The translations under genes were made by a program, and so were the position numbers. 64,000 nt of DNA from Lichenostomus cassidix (taxonomy: Eukaryota > Chordata > Aves > Passeriformes > Meliphagidae): assembly GCA_008360975.2 (NCBI GenBank), contig CM039179.1, positions 53,543,166 through 53,607,165 on the forward strand, read 5' to 3'. Below are positions 24,471 through 36,900 of the stretch, one piece after another (positions within the stretch are counted from its first letter, which is position 1; the number at the start of each line of letters is the position of its first letter). The notes below the pieces were generated by a model. That model saw only the letters and a list, made by a program, of their open reading frames with translations, ran no database searches and was not told where the DNA came from.

Positions 24471-25633
24471 GAGGGGAAAGAGAAGTGGTTTATCTGGAGC
24501 ATAATTTCCAGCTGGTGTTAAAACCAACACATGAAGTTAACACTGAAAGGTTAACTAATTTTGCAGGGATGAGCTTTCAGATTAAGTTTGAACAAAAGTT
24601 ACATTTAATCTTTTGTGCATATGTTTATCAAGATGCATCAAGAGCTGCAGAGTAGTGGCCAACTGTGACAGTAAATCAGGCACTAGAAACTCTTGAACTA
24701 GATCAAGCAGGTGGCAAAATGTCATCTTTGATCCCCTGGTTTCATGGGTCTGATCCAACCAGCTAGTGGACAGTCATATAATTTGTATCACCCTAATCCA
24801 GAAAGAGCTTTAAAGATATATTATTTGAATTACTAAAGGATTGGATGATCTAAGATGATTCTTCTGAGATAAAATAATTGATAAAGCTAATTCTCTCCCT
24901 TCCATAAAAGAGCAGTAGTCTTCTCTTTGGATAGTAGAATCTTACCATACGATCCCATGTAAAGCTCATTCTCCACCCAGCTGGCTCAGATGCACGTAGG
25001 ACAGGCAGAAAATATCTACACTAAAGACGCTATTGACCATGTAAAGTGGAAGCTGACAGTTAGTAACAGGCACTGGAATATCAATCCCTCTCCATTAATG
25101 ATATAAAGCGAAAAAGAAAGATACAAAATATACCAACTTATGGATGAGTGTGATTGGCTCTCATTTTTGCACACTTGAGGACTGGATTCACTGATTTACT
25201 CTAAGTACTTCAGTTGCTCTCTGTACAAAGTAGTCATTAATTTGGTTAAATGGCAAACATTAAACTGAATTTACAGCTGTGTTCTGTTCTTAGAGTAGTA
25301 TAAACCATCTGGAGAATGCCACTAAATGTCACCCACAAAACAAAAATCAAGTCCACATTCTCAGCTGACTTAATTTAAATTTTTTCTAATAATATCAGTT
25401 TATACCATTGTCAGTACGTATAAGAATCTTCATTAAGCCATTTATGCTTAAATTTTTGCTTAAATGAAAAGAAGATGACAAACTGCAATAATTATTCAGT
25501 TCTAATTGTTATATGCAATATGCGACAAAAATACTAAATAAATAACAAATCATCCCAAAAAAATCTGTATAATAAGGAACAATCCTTGTCTCAGGGTTCC
25601 TTCACTGACTAGGTCTGATGGATCATTAATAAT
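24471..25633. other. No gene recognised
   Basis: AT-rich spacer without recognisable coding or repeat content. Confidence 0.5.
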
Positions 25634-25670
25634 ATAGAATCATCGAGTCATAGAATATCCCGAGTTGGAT
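25634..25670 (-). mobile_element. Very short CR1 3' tail fragment
   Basis: 'atagaatcatcgagtcatag' followed by 'aatatcccgagttgga' is the reverse complement of a CR1 3' end with its octamer repeats. Only about 37 bp survive, an extreme 5' truncation. Confidence 0.8.
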
Positions 25671-28600
25671 ATCTGTGGCCAAAGTGAACTAAAGGGGTTT
25701 CATTTAGGACCAAGAATGTATCTGTGGGGCAGGTCTGCCATTCTTGTATAATATTGAAAAAAAGGATAAAAGTTTAAAATAAAATGCAGAAAGGATGAGA
25801 CAGAAGTTGAGAATAAACATTATGGTAACATATCTATGCTCACAAAACCAGATGAAATTTATGCTACATGTTCACATTAGAGATGGAATAAAGATATTTT
25901 CAGGATTCTAAAATTATCATTGAGGTCATAATAAGCTGAAAAATCTACAACAAATAAATAAAAACCCCAAACCAAGTCTGTGTTCCCAAGCATGTTTTCT
26001 ATTCACAGAAAGGAAATGAGGAATGTGAGGTGGGAGAAAGTTTTGTGCCATCACCCTACCAATGCTATTGCCAAAGGGTGCTGTTTGATGTAATGTTTTT
26101 CCTACTAACAGAAACTTTTTTCCATTTTCCATCTTTGGCTTTTTAATGTTAGCTGGAGGACAAAGTTTTCAATCATCATAGCTGTCCTAGAATTGATAAA
26201 ATGGAGCATATTACCTATGTATATATGTAAAAAAACCTTTTTGTCTATGCATAAAATATCCCTAATTCCTACATTTATTAATAAATGTTGTCCGTTATAG
26301 TTTCAAGAATTAATAGATATTTTTAGGCCAAATTTCTTTTTTTTTCTCCTTGATTTCTATTCCTAGTCACAGTTGCTGTTTTACTTGCACCTGCTTTTTT
26401 TTTTTTTTTGGTTTGGCACAAATCTCTATTTGATTGCATTTGTGAGGGAAAATTCCACTTTGACTAAAGAGAAATTGTAATCAACAAATTAATTACTTTT
26501 ATAAAGCTTCCACTGAATAAATTTTTCTCATATTATTATCTAGAAGACGAATTGTTGGTGACTGATTGGTTCTCACTTTTAAATTGAACAGGTACTTAAG
26601 ATGACGCTGGGGATTTCTAGGGAGAAAACAACAACAGAAAAAAAGGCCAAAGAAGAAATATAGAGAAGTATTTGCTTGATTTTTCACAAAAGCAGAAATC
26701 TTCACCCATTTTCACCTGAATTTTTTTTAACTTTAAAAAAACTCCAAACCCTAAAACATTCTACTACAGTAATGGAAAAAAATAATCTGAAACATTTCTA
26801 AGACATTTTCATTATACACCTTTGTCTGGCTATGTAAAATGTTCTTCCTGAACTCTAATTATCTTTTACTCAATCAAGTAAAATGGCAAACACATTCAAG
26901 GTTCATTGTAGAAACCAAAAATTTCAATCAATAAACTCAGAGTGGTAAGCATAGCACCTATACAACCGTATAATAGAAACTGTAAAAGTGCTTGTGTACT
27001 GTGCCACTCTTCTACACCTTTTAAATTCTTTACATGCATGAATTCCTCTTTGCTGATAAATTAGTTCCTTTTTCCCCCAAAATTTCCAGTAATATAATGA
27101 AACCTAGAATGTAGTCAAGTGACAGCAGATTCTTTAAGAATTAAAGTTCTGCTGCATAGACTATGACAACATCTCAAGTTTTTCCTCAAAAATCTTCTTG
27201 TACAAACTACTAGCTAAGCAATCTATGTTTTGATTTTCCTTTATTTGCATTGTCTTTTCACTCATGAGATATTTTGTTCTTGCATTGCTAAATTTTTTGC
27301 CTATAACGATTTTATTTTTAATAATAAATGTTTTCGAACTATTAAAATTTGAAAAATCTGTTTCTGTCCTTTATACTGTGCTTTAAATTTGTAATGCCCT
27401 ATCTGCCCTAACATTGGCCCTCTGTATAATACTATGAGTACAGCCACAATCATAGTTTTCCATTTGTTTATTTAATATGAGATTAAAATTACCATAGATT
27501 CCTAGGCCACAGTTCCACCTTAGCCCATCTACACAGCTGTTTGTCTCCCTGCGTCTGCTTGACTAGGTGGGATGCCTTCAGCAGGAAACTGTAAAACTGT
27601 ACTCCGTGTAGTCTTCAATAAAGAAATCAACCCTCTACAACAGCAGCTATACGATTCTGTCATATCATGCTTACCATGACTCTTAGTCCCAGTATGTCAA
27701 AATTTAGACGTTTACTTGTTCCACACATCCTGTAGCCCCAAGTTTATTTGCCTGATGTGGCATCTGATATATCAAGAATTATAAGAAGTTGTATTCTCTT
27801 TTTCTATAAAAGCAATAGTTTGCTGGACTGTTGTGAGGTCTCCACTGAAGAGCGCAAAGAGCACTATTTCTTATGCACACATACTACAAAATGCCTTTAA
27901 TTGCTTTAATTATTTATTAGCATGGGTTTTTTTTCTGTCTCCCGCCATTTCCCAAACGATTTATATTAAGCTCTTGAGAGTTAGGGTAGGTCATGGACCA
28001 CTCCCAGTACACAAATTAGGGGAGTCTATACTTTCTCTGGATGGTATAAAAATTTAATAGTATGGATACTAGCTGTTTGGAGTTATCTGATGTGACTCAG
28101 AGAAAGGGTCCTGGTGCTTTTATTATATTAATTTAATTCTTTGAGATGTGGTTTTCGATTTATGTGCTACAAAGAACTATGCATAAACCTCTACAAAACT
28201 GAAGGATTTAATTTGCTGGGAAAATTATTTTTAGTCAGGATTATTGCTCAACATTTTGTCTTACCATTACTTTCACACTTTATAAATGGCATGTTTACTA
28301 CTTTCCAGGGGAGAAAAGGATTTACTAACACCCAAAAGACACCAGTGTTTCTGATATGCCTTATCAGGTACCAGTTCTCTGAGAGAAGCTAGTACTATGA
28401 CTATCTGGGAAATTCATTGATAAGAGGAAATCCCTCGGAGGAAGTTGTGTGCAGGACTGTAGCCTTGGGAGAAGAGAACGGCAAAAGAGGCCACTCTGAC
28501 CAGCATCTACTACACAGAAGGCAAGTCTGAGGACAGTCCTTTTTGCGGGACTGCATCCTAGATGAAAGAGCAATCCCAAACTAAGACACACTTCATCTAG

Positions 28601-31035
28601 TCAACTTTTCAGCTGAACTAAATAAAGGTCCTTGGATCAGAAGTAAAATAAAGGCAGTCAGGCACATTAAATTACCCCCTCACACACACAGACCTTATAG
28701 TTTTGTCTTTGAACATAGTCACCCCATTAAGATTTGAAAAGCAGTACATGTTAGGAAGCCTTCATGCATGTTATGATGTTAGTCTAATGTTAAAAATTGT
28801 TTCAAAACTCATAGTCCTAAACAGGAGTACTGCCCACTTCTGTAAGAACCAGAATCCTCAGCCCAGGTTCAAGATATTAGAGAGGCTGAGAAGTGCTTTA
28901 ATGCTAAACTTACAGATTTTACCTCATCAGTACAAAGCATTATTCTGGAAAAGATTCATGCAATAAGCTGTTGTTAGTATTATTGTTGTTGCAATTATTC
29001 ATATTGATATGAATATTATTATCAATAATATCAATATCAACATTATTTTGGCCTGGAAAACTCAACCATTTAAATGAGTTCAAATCCTGTAATTCTAGCT
29101 TTACTGATTCTCTTTGCTGCCCTCTGGACTGTTAGACCCAAACTGCTGGATGCATTTGTATGGATGAACTTTGGATATGCTATTCTAATGAAACATTTGG
29201 CATTAGTACCTATGGGTTCTACTACACAGATATATGGGAAGGACACAGAATACAAAGAGGAGCTAAGCAGGTAGAGGAATAGTGGGGACCACAGACACTG
29301 ACAACTTCATCAATCATGTAGATCAGCTACAGACACTTCTCACTGATTAGTTCCAGTGAGTTATTGTAAAAAGTCCTGGGAAGCTACTCTCATGCTCACT
29401 GTCCTGGGGACCTGCCCAGAAATTTGCTTGGCTCCTCAACTGCTTTGGATTTGAGTCTAATTTTCTTTGTTAAAATTCAGTACTTTTGTACCATTGTGCT
29501 AAATAAACTCATTAATTTTTTCTCTAGATTCAGCTAGTTCATTGTGGCTGTTCCACATTTCAGTATCTTTCTCAGTTTTTCAATCAGTTCCTCTCTATTT
29601 GCAAGTAGGTCAAGGATGGCTTCTCCTCTAGTAGGTACATGGTTGGCTGTCTTCAGTTACTAGGAGATAATTCCTCTGTAAATGGTGTTTTGTGATTCTG
29701 AGTACCTTGAGATTTTGTCCAGGAAATTTTCATTCCTGCAAGTCTCTAGTCATATACCATCTGTCATTTCTTCTTTGTTTTCAATTCCTTGCAACTTTAC
29801 CTAAAAACTGAATCATTACATTTGTTAACAAGGATTTGTGGAGTTCTCTTATACGGATGCCTGCAATTTTCAAATGACTTAATGAAATTATGCACTTATT
29901 TTCGCCTGGGGTTGTTTTGGGTTGATTTTTTGGTTTCATTTTCTTTTAGTATGGGAGTAAATTAGATTTACACAATAATGCTGGGCTATTTGAAATCCTA
30001 GTAAGAATTCTGATTCCAGCTAACTTTTCCTTTGTGTACACAGTTGTCTCTATAATATATTAGAATTCTAGTTGTGAGAATCATCCTTCATAGGCATGCT
30101 TTCAATGAAGCACATTATGTTATTGTAATACCATTATTTAATACTATTTCTGCGTCTTCCTGCTACATTCCCTTTTCTGGTTTTGCAATTATCAAAATAT
30201 GTAGTTTGTTATTTACTCTTTTTTTCCCACCAGATTTTTTTCACCATGTACTCTATATAAGATTCAATGTTTTATTAGCAACAGTTTGGATTCTCAGTAT
30301 GTACCAGATGGAGTTAAAAGGAAGCTATTTTTCCCTCTTCTAACCGCTAACAGTAGTTTAACATTTTTCTGAAGAAATGTACCACTCCTGAACTTAGGTT
30401 AACTAGTCATATGTCAAAATATGGTAAGTCTCAGCTCAGACTATTGCAACATGCAAGACTTGCAGCTGTTATCATTAATAATACAGAACACAGAGACAAT
30501 TGTAGTATCTGTTGAAATCCTCAGTATCATAGAAATTATGATCAGCAAATCTTTGACATGATTATTTCATCAGTCTGTAGTTTGTGAATACTAATAAGAT
30601 GTACTTTTGACACAGGCATCATGGCTGAACTAAAAAGCCATTACCAAAATTATAATATAAATACAATGTGGAATGAAAGGCTAATAACAAGTATGCCAGA
30701 TGTTATACTCTGAATGCTTAGAATATTTATGGACTGTTCCAGTCAAGTGGTGGATGCTCTGGACACATGGAACATTTGAGAAATACAGCATTGGAATATA
30801 CTGAATAATACAGTATGATACAGATGTTTTCTAGAGGATGGCAGTTACTGCATTCCTGACTAAGCACTGTAAAGAAAATTGGAATTTCAGTCATGTGGAA
30901 AAGGGAATTTGGTGCAAATTCTACTACTAGTTAAATAGCATTCATCTTTTCACTGATGACTGGGAGTACTATTTTCACCTGATTCAAAACCAGAGAAAGA
31001 TAAGGAGGAAACAATCAACAGAGACAGCAATCCTG
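25671..31035. other. AT-rich DNA, no gene seen
   Basis: About 5.4 kb of unique-looking AT-rich sequence. Notable points are an ATT/ATC-rich palindromic patch near 28978-29046 and an isolated AATAAA at 27618. A 66-codon frame at 29074-29274 is open on both strands and shows no family. No convincing exon found. Confidence 0.5.
28978..29046. repeat. AT-rich palindromic microsatellite patch
   Basis: Degenerate ATT/ATC trinucleotide repeat with a perfect 18-bp palindrome-like core at 28997-29014 (8-bp arms ATTCATAT and ATATGAAT around TG), followed by further overlapping inverted AT repeats. It could extrude as a hairpin or cruciform. Confidence 0.8.
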
Positions 31036-31483
31036 TCCTGCTGTAAAAAGGGAGAGTCGGGAAGGATTCTTTTTAATAGATTTCTCGGACAAAAAATAAA
31101 GCGCAAACGAGGCAATATTATATCTGAGAACTGTTTATTGATAAACAAGGGTAAAGCGTTCCTACCAAAAGGGGACAGAAAAAGGAACAAAGAGGGAAAA
31201 AGAGAGACGGAGAGAGAAAGAATACCGGACAGATCGTTAGCGCTGTGTATCCCAGGCACCCCATCGGCGAGGGTTTGGCAGATGGAGCGTGTAAGCTGCT
31301 AGGAGTCTGCGTGGCTCCCGCGGCTGGCTGGGCGCGATTTCCAAACAGCAGCAGCTGCGTGTGCCTGCCGTGGGCGAAGAACGGGAACAGGACTGGGGGA
31401 GCAGCCGCAGGCGGTCAGCTCAGAGCACGGTGGCTGCAGGCGGTGACGGCTGCGGGGCTGCTGCGGAACACACGGCGGCTGCG

Positions 31484-31594
31484 TGCAGGCAGGGTGCAGG
31501 CGGTGGCAGGCAAGGTGCAGGCGGTGGCAGGCAGGGTGCAGGCAGGGTGCAGGCAGGGTGCAGGGTGCAGGCAGGGTGCAGGCAGGGTGCAGGC
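31484..31594. repeat. G-rich minisatellite, about 11-bp unit
   Basis: Tandem copies of GGCAGGGTGCA with interspersed GGCGGTGGCAGGCAGGGTGCA-like longer units and one short GGGTGCA unit, giving an 11-bp base period and a mosaic order. The plus strand carries regularly spaced GGG runs. It lies in the only CpG-rich part of the window. The 245-codon plus-strand frame and the other long frames across it result from the repeat and GC content. Confidence 0.92.
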
Positions 31595-31784
31595 TGCTTC
31601 CCGTCGGGGAAACAGCGAGCACAAGGTTGTCGCGGCAACGGAGCTGCTTCGGGGAAGCAGCGAAGCACAGCAGGACACGGGCAGGGAAGGAGCGGGATTG
31701 CAAGGGGAAAAATGCGAAGTGATTCACGGAAAAAAGAGGCAAGACTTCACAACCTATATAATTTTAGGTTGTAAAGCCGGTATG

Positions 31785-31790
31785 TTTATT
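31785..31790 (-). terminator. AATAAA poly(A) signal on the minus strand
   Basis: AATAAA (TTTATT on the plus strand), about 70 bp downstream of the minus-strand TATA box. It is followed at 31749-31772 by a perfect 8-bp inverted repeat (ACAACCTA and TAGGTTGT, 8-nt loop), fitting the R region of an LTR. Confidence 0.65.
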
Positions 31791-31856
31791 ACAGCACCGG
31801 GAAGGTGGGAGATAGCCCTCCAAAGACACGTGCGCCGTCAGTCCCATATGGCTTGG

Positions 31857-31865
31857 TATATATAT
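31857..31865 (-). promoter_or_regulatory. TATA box of the minus-strand LTR
   Basis: TATATATAC on the minus strand, positioned about 70 bp upstream of the AATAAA. This is the compact U3-R layout of ERVK-like LTRs. Confidence 0.55.
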
Positions 31866-32218
31866 GGTTACATGTTACACATTCATAGAGTTTCTCAATA
31901 CACTTATACATATGCATCACCTATCTCCGCTTCGTATTTCAATGAGTTCAAAAGTAATTTCCATATGCTTGCGCCTGCGTAGTGCTGTTTGGTGGTGGGC
32001 TTCAGGGGTCTCTGGGAGGAAGTAAACACTCTTCCTCTGGAAAAGGACAGGAGGTCCTCCTCACTGACCTTTTCACCCTCCTGTTTTAGGCATGCACTCT
32101 GAGTCTGTGTCCCAAAGTCCAAACAACAGCTCTGATTTTAGCTAGCTTGGAGATTCCATGAGAACCAGTTGGGTCACAGTCCTTGTTTGTGTCAATACTC
32201 TTTCATTCCCCATCCTGC

Positions 32219-32939
32219 TTTGGCAAACACAATAAATGTGAAGTAAGTAGTATACACTGTTTAGCAAACAGTTTCTATCAAGTTAGTCCTTACTTCTAAT
32301 TGCCTTGTATCAGAAGGGGGGGAGGGGGCAGAGCTGACCCTCCAGGTGAGCCTCCGCTCCCTCCAAGAAACCCAAAGAAAATGGCCCCCGGTTGTGTCAC
32401 AGTTTACTGCTTTTATGTGCTTGGCCCTCCTATAGCATGCCTTCCTGCGCACTTTTTCCACGCATTTTTCCCCGGGCATCTGGGGATCTGATCCACCAGC
32501 GAGGGGAGGTTGCTTGCTGTCTGGCAGTGGAAGCTTTCTCTCTCCTGATCGTCTGCCAGGTGAAGCCTCCCCGGGGACAGAGCTCCCAGCACGTATACAG
32601 CTCCCTAAAGTAATGTTTTTCAACTCGTGTATAACATATTGAGGCATAGATAAAAATCAGATTAGCACTTTTAAGCATTCCTATTAATGGAATTAATCTG
32701 CCAATATTCTACATGTTAAATCATATTCTTAAAAGTATGCAAAACCTATTTATTGCTTTAGTGTATACTTCTTTTTGCTTTTGGTTTGTCCCAAGCAACA
32801 TCTGTGTTATTTGGAAAGTTGTCTGGTCACTGATTAACTCTGAGGAGCTGGCAATCCATCTGTGTGTTATAACAAATAGTAGGCTATATGGAGTGCAGCT
32901 GTAAGAGGACTAAAGTTTTGTGTCTAGATGAAAAGCACT
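32219..32939. other. GC-moderate flank of the LTR, no gene seen
   Basis: The part up to about 32600 is GC-richer, with a G9-like run near 32316 and overlapping open frames on both strands. It may be retroviral internal or flanking sequence, but shows no recognisable domain. The rest is AT-rich. Confidence 0.4.
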
Positions 32940-33930
32940 CATCCAGAAAAATCATGACCAAAGACTGAGATCCAGCTGTAGGTACTCCAGTGAGATCATG
33001 AAGAAATGAGAGGGACAAGTAACTCTGATATTTATCAATACTTCATTATGTTTACTCAAATCCTGGAACTCACTAGCAAAGTTGCTGAGGGTGAACTCTG
33101 CTCCATCATCCAGATCATTAAGGATGTTAAGCAGGACTAGACCAAGTACTGACCTCTGCGGTAGACCTCTAGTCATGGATCTCCAGCTTGCCTCTGTGCC
33201 ACTGATCATAACCCTCTGGGTCTGTCCATTGATCCAGTTTTCAATGCACCTGTCTGCTTATACAGCCCATGCTTCATCAGCTTGTCTGTAAGTATCTTAA
33301 AGGAGACAGTGTGAAAGATCTTGCTGAAATTGGAGTAGATAATATTTACTACTCTAGCCTCATCTGCCAGGAAAGTCATTTCACCATAGAATTTCATCAA
33401 GTTTGTCAAATGCGTGTTCCCCTTGGTGAATCCTTGCTAACTATTCCTGATGACTGTCTTGTTTACATGCCTGAAAACAGGATATAGATTTAGTTTCGCT
33501 CCTTAAAGACCTTCAGAAGGACTGAGGTGAGGCTAACCAGTCTGTAGCTCTTGGGTCCTCCTTCTTGCCCTGTGTGATGATAGGAATGATGTTTACTTTC
33601 CTTTCAATGACATCAGCAAGCTCTCTCAGCAATTGTGGGTATATCCCCTCATGGACAATGGGTTTATGTATGTCTGGTTTCCTTAAGTATTCCCAGACAT
33701 GATTCTTTTCCACTAACTATGCATATTCTTTTCTCCAGATTATTTCCCTTGTTTCTGGTACCTAGGATTCCCAAAGGCTGGTTTTTATAGTAGATACTGC
33801 ACTTTCTAGGCAAAGAAGGCATTCAGCACCTCTGCATTTCCTGTGTCTTGTGAACCAGGTCTCTTCTCTCATTCAACAGTGTTTGTCTTTCTTTGTTTGT
33901 ATCCTCTCTGTTTTTATATAAGCGGATTGA
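32940..33930 (-). mobile_element. Old CR1 LINE, reverse-transcriptase region
   Basis: Antisense CR1 covering the middle of ORF2. Around 33,300-33,350 the minus frame reads I-Y-S-N-F-S-K-I-F-H-T-V, matching reverse-transcriptase motif A with the first catalytic Asp replaced by Asn. A second frame near 33,100-33,200 has G-L-P-Q-R-S-V-L-G, and the F/YADD position is degraded to F-A-S-E-F. Further left the CR1 ends, so both the 3' UTR and the ORF2 C-terminus are missing. Frameshifts break the gene. It is older and more diverged than the 6752 and 8346 copies. Confidence 0.88.
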
Positions 33931-36900
33931 GAGAGAATGGAAGCTTCAGGGTCTTTTTTCAGCCAAAAAATCTCGTGCTGGAACGCATAAAAATAAGGCA
34001 ATCGCCAAAGTGATGTGACTTTCTGAAGTGCCATGTGTCAGCCAGTGAAATATGAAAGACAACTAGTCTATTAAAGAATTTTCAGTGAAAATAGCATGGA
34101 ACATTATTTTAATTAAGAAGAATGGCCAAGTGATATCATTGTGTCTAGTTAGATGGAATGGATTTGGGATCAAACATTAATTTATTTCTGGATCCTGTAG
34201 TGAATTTGGTGTGCCATTGGGGATGTCTGGAAGAAATTATATCCTCCACCATTAGGAAGTTCTGGAGAGCTGTCAGAATGTGAAAACTAGCTGAGATTTC
34301 CACAGCAATTATGCTCCTGAGGGAATTTCTTACAGGTAATCCTCTGATAAAGACAAACACCGCTCTATCTAGAAAACAAGGTTCTCCTTTGTACAATAAT
34401 AATTGGGACTGAATGCTTAAAGCGCAAGAGTTCCAATGGGGTGTATCAAAGTCATTAAATGAACACTGAGGGAAACTAATCTCAAAGCTGGTCATTAGCT
34501 AAAAGTCCTGAGAAGTAGACTGCAGTTTTCCAAAGTCATTGAGGAAAAAAGTCTCATTCAACAGAGAAAAAAATAATCCAAAATCCTGAATGCCTTTGTG
34601 AATCTTGGCCTGAGGCAAAATTGGTTTAAACTATCTCTTTTATTCAGGCTGTGAAAGGTTTTGAAATGGACTTATATTACTCTGGAGACAGGTGCCAACC
34701 ATCCATTTATAAGGTATCCTAATATGATGCTTTTTGAAGCCCATTTCTCACCAATGGTTCACTATGCATGAAACAATAAAATGTTATTTCAGACCAAGAG
34801 AAGTAATGACAATTTTCTAGCAGGGGTGATGGTCTTGGGGGTCCAGATGTGCGCCTGAGAGGTGAAATATCTAGTTTGCAGACTTCAAGTTAATGTTTGC
34901 TAAATACAAGACAGAATATGTATTACAGAAAAGGTTAAATTGAAAAGGCATTGTAAGATTGTGTTTTGGATGCTTTTCTTTAAAGAAAATGTCTTATAAT
35001 CCCGGGTTTTGTCAGGAATAAATAAGAACCGAACTTCTAGTTTGTCTTTAGAAATACTCAGTAAATTTGCTAGTTATTTAACTCTTAAAAATAGATGTGG
35101 AAATGGAAGTTTAATATCTTCATTTAAGACAACATAGTATTTTTTTCACTTACCAAATATTTGTAATAATCACATCTGTATTCTCTAGCAAATAACTAGT
35201 TGGCCAAAATGCAAAATTTGGTCTCTTTTTCACTGAATGAAAGGATACAGCTAGTGAAGCAACAGTGCTGGTTTTTCTAAGCCAGGAAAGCTACTGCCTG
35301 TCAGGTCAAATAAGGTTTTTTTGATACAAAGTTGATAAGTTTGAGGTCCATTAGGATTTCTTTTGCATTGCCAAATCATTTGGTGCAGGTCATTCCACAG
35401 CCAGTAGATGATGCGATACAGTTTTGTCATTATTAGTCTGAACTAAAAACAGTGACAGAGAGATAAAAAGTGTCCATATTGTATTTCTAGTCTCCTCAAA
35501 CAAACAGCTCCTGCAGGGTTCATACTCAGCATAAACAACAGTTATACTGAGAAGAAAAACTACAGATGATTGGGTTTTTTTGCCTCTCTCTTAGGTAGAT
35601 TTGTTGCCACCAGCTTTCATAATCATATCTTTCAGGCTTTTGGGCAATAGGGCTTGGGTCTCAAAGCTATATTCACGAAAACTAACAGGTTTCTGAGGAT
35701 TATTATTATTTCTTTTTAACTTCATATTAAGGGGATTTTGCTGACAATAACAGATTTTAAGACATAACACCAAAGCTAATTATTCCATATGTCCACAATT
35801 ATGAAGTAATTGGTAACAAAGTGGTATGCTAACAGTTGAAATGCTGCAAAGTTTGAGACTTGTATAACGCACATCTCTATATATTTTCTTTCCATAACAA
35901 TTTACTCTAGAGGTCATTCTTCTTTTTATAATATTAACACATTTTTTTTAAAATCTAAAAGGGGGCAAAGCAGCTGTAAACAGCAGGAAACCAACTCAAT
36001 AGTGACACGGTTAACTTGTAGTTCAAGCTACAAGGTTTTTGAATGGATTTTGCTGTATGAAGAGGTGATGTGAAGGGTACCCATGCTGCCTGCTGTGAGA
36101 GCATTATTTTAGACTATGTATGGCTAAATATTAAGAGCAACAAAGAATGACATCCATGTAGCCTGACCTGCTTGACTTTTGAGGAAGAGGCTCAATTACC
36201 TCAATCCAGCCTAGACTTACATAAATATTTTGTGTACCATAAAAGCTTATGATGTAGAATACTTGACAGAATACTCCATAGGGGCACCCACACTATGGAC
36301 AGGTGCCCTGGCCTTGTATGTTAATTCAAACTCCAGACAGGTTTATTAATGAAGAATTAATCCAAACTCCACATGAAACAAAAATTCTTCAACAAAGGAC
36401 TAGGATGCCATGTGGCAGAGCAGATGCAGATGTAAGCTAACTCAGAGGTATTTTATAAATTGGGGCACTGAGAACTGAGTACCAGCTTGGATATTCCTAT
36501 TCTGAGCAATATGCAGCAGTGGACACTAGGATAGGTTTTTTGCTAGTTTTAATACTCTTATAACAAATATACTATGATTTTTTTATATTAATTTTATTTT
36601 ATCTCTTTCTTTCCAGTAGTTCTTTAAATAGCCTGGTGGATATTTTTTAATAATACCTACACATATATATTTTAATAGATAATATCTTGTATGGGGTTTG
36701 TGGGTTTTTTCCTCTGCACATTTGACTAAATAAATGTCCTGGGGACATAATACTTTAAAATAAACTATAGAAGAAACAGATTTTTAACACTGGGGATGAA
36801 AAAAGTCCAAATATTTCAGCTGTCTTAAGGATGATCATTTAAGGAAGTTAACTGCAATTTTAAATTGGTATCTAGATGTTTTCATTTAAATTAAACAAAC

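Larger units (their letters stand above)
31042..32212 (-). mobile_element. Candidate 1.17-kb ERVK-like LTR with internal GC-rich segment
   Basis: On the minus strand the element begins TGGGGAATG and ends TTTTTACA. The 6-bp sequence TCCTGC flanks it on both sides (31036-31041 and 32213-32218), as expected for an ERVK-like TSD. From the minus-strand 5' end it shows a U3, a TATATATA box at 31857-31865 and AATAAA at 31785-31790 followed by an R/U5-like hairpin. Next come a GC-rich stretch with a minisatellite (31484-31594), a pyrimidine-rich tract, and a second AATAAA at 31134-31139 near the 3' end. Either it is one long LTR with two poly(A) signals, or an LTR plus leader remnant whose TSD match is chance. 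The U3/TATA/AATAAA part is clear; the full extent is inferred. Confidence 0.6.

Noticed and set aside
27420..27665. AATAAA at 27618 with LTR-like flavour
   Set aside because: No TG...CA termini with matching duplication, no TATA or CCAAT arrangement found.
31245..31982. 245-codon plus-strand frame, the longest in the window
   Set aside because: It runs through a GC-rich minisatellite and several other frames are open at the same place; low-complexity Gly/Arg/Gln repeats and no domain.
34145..34495. 116-codon minus-strand frame
   Set aside because: No domain, no splice sites, composition consistent with chance.
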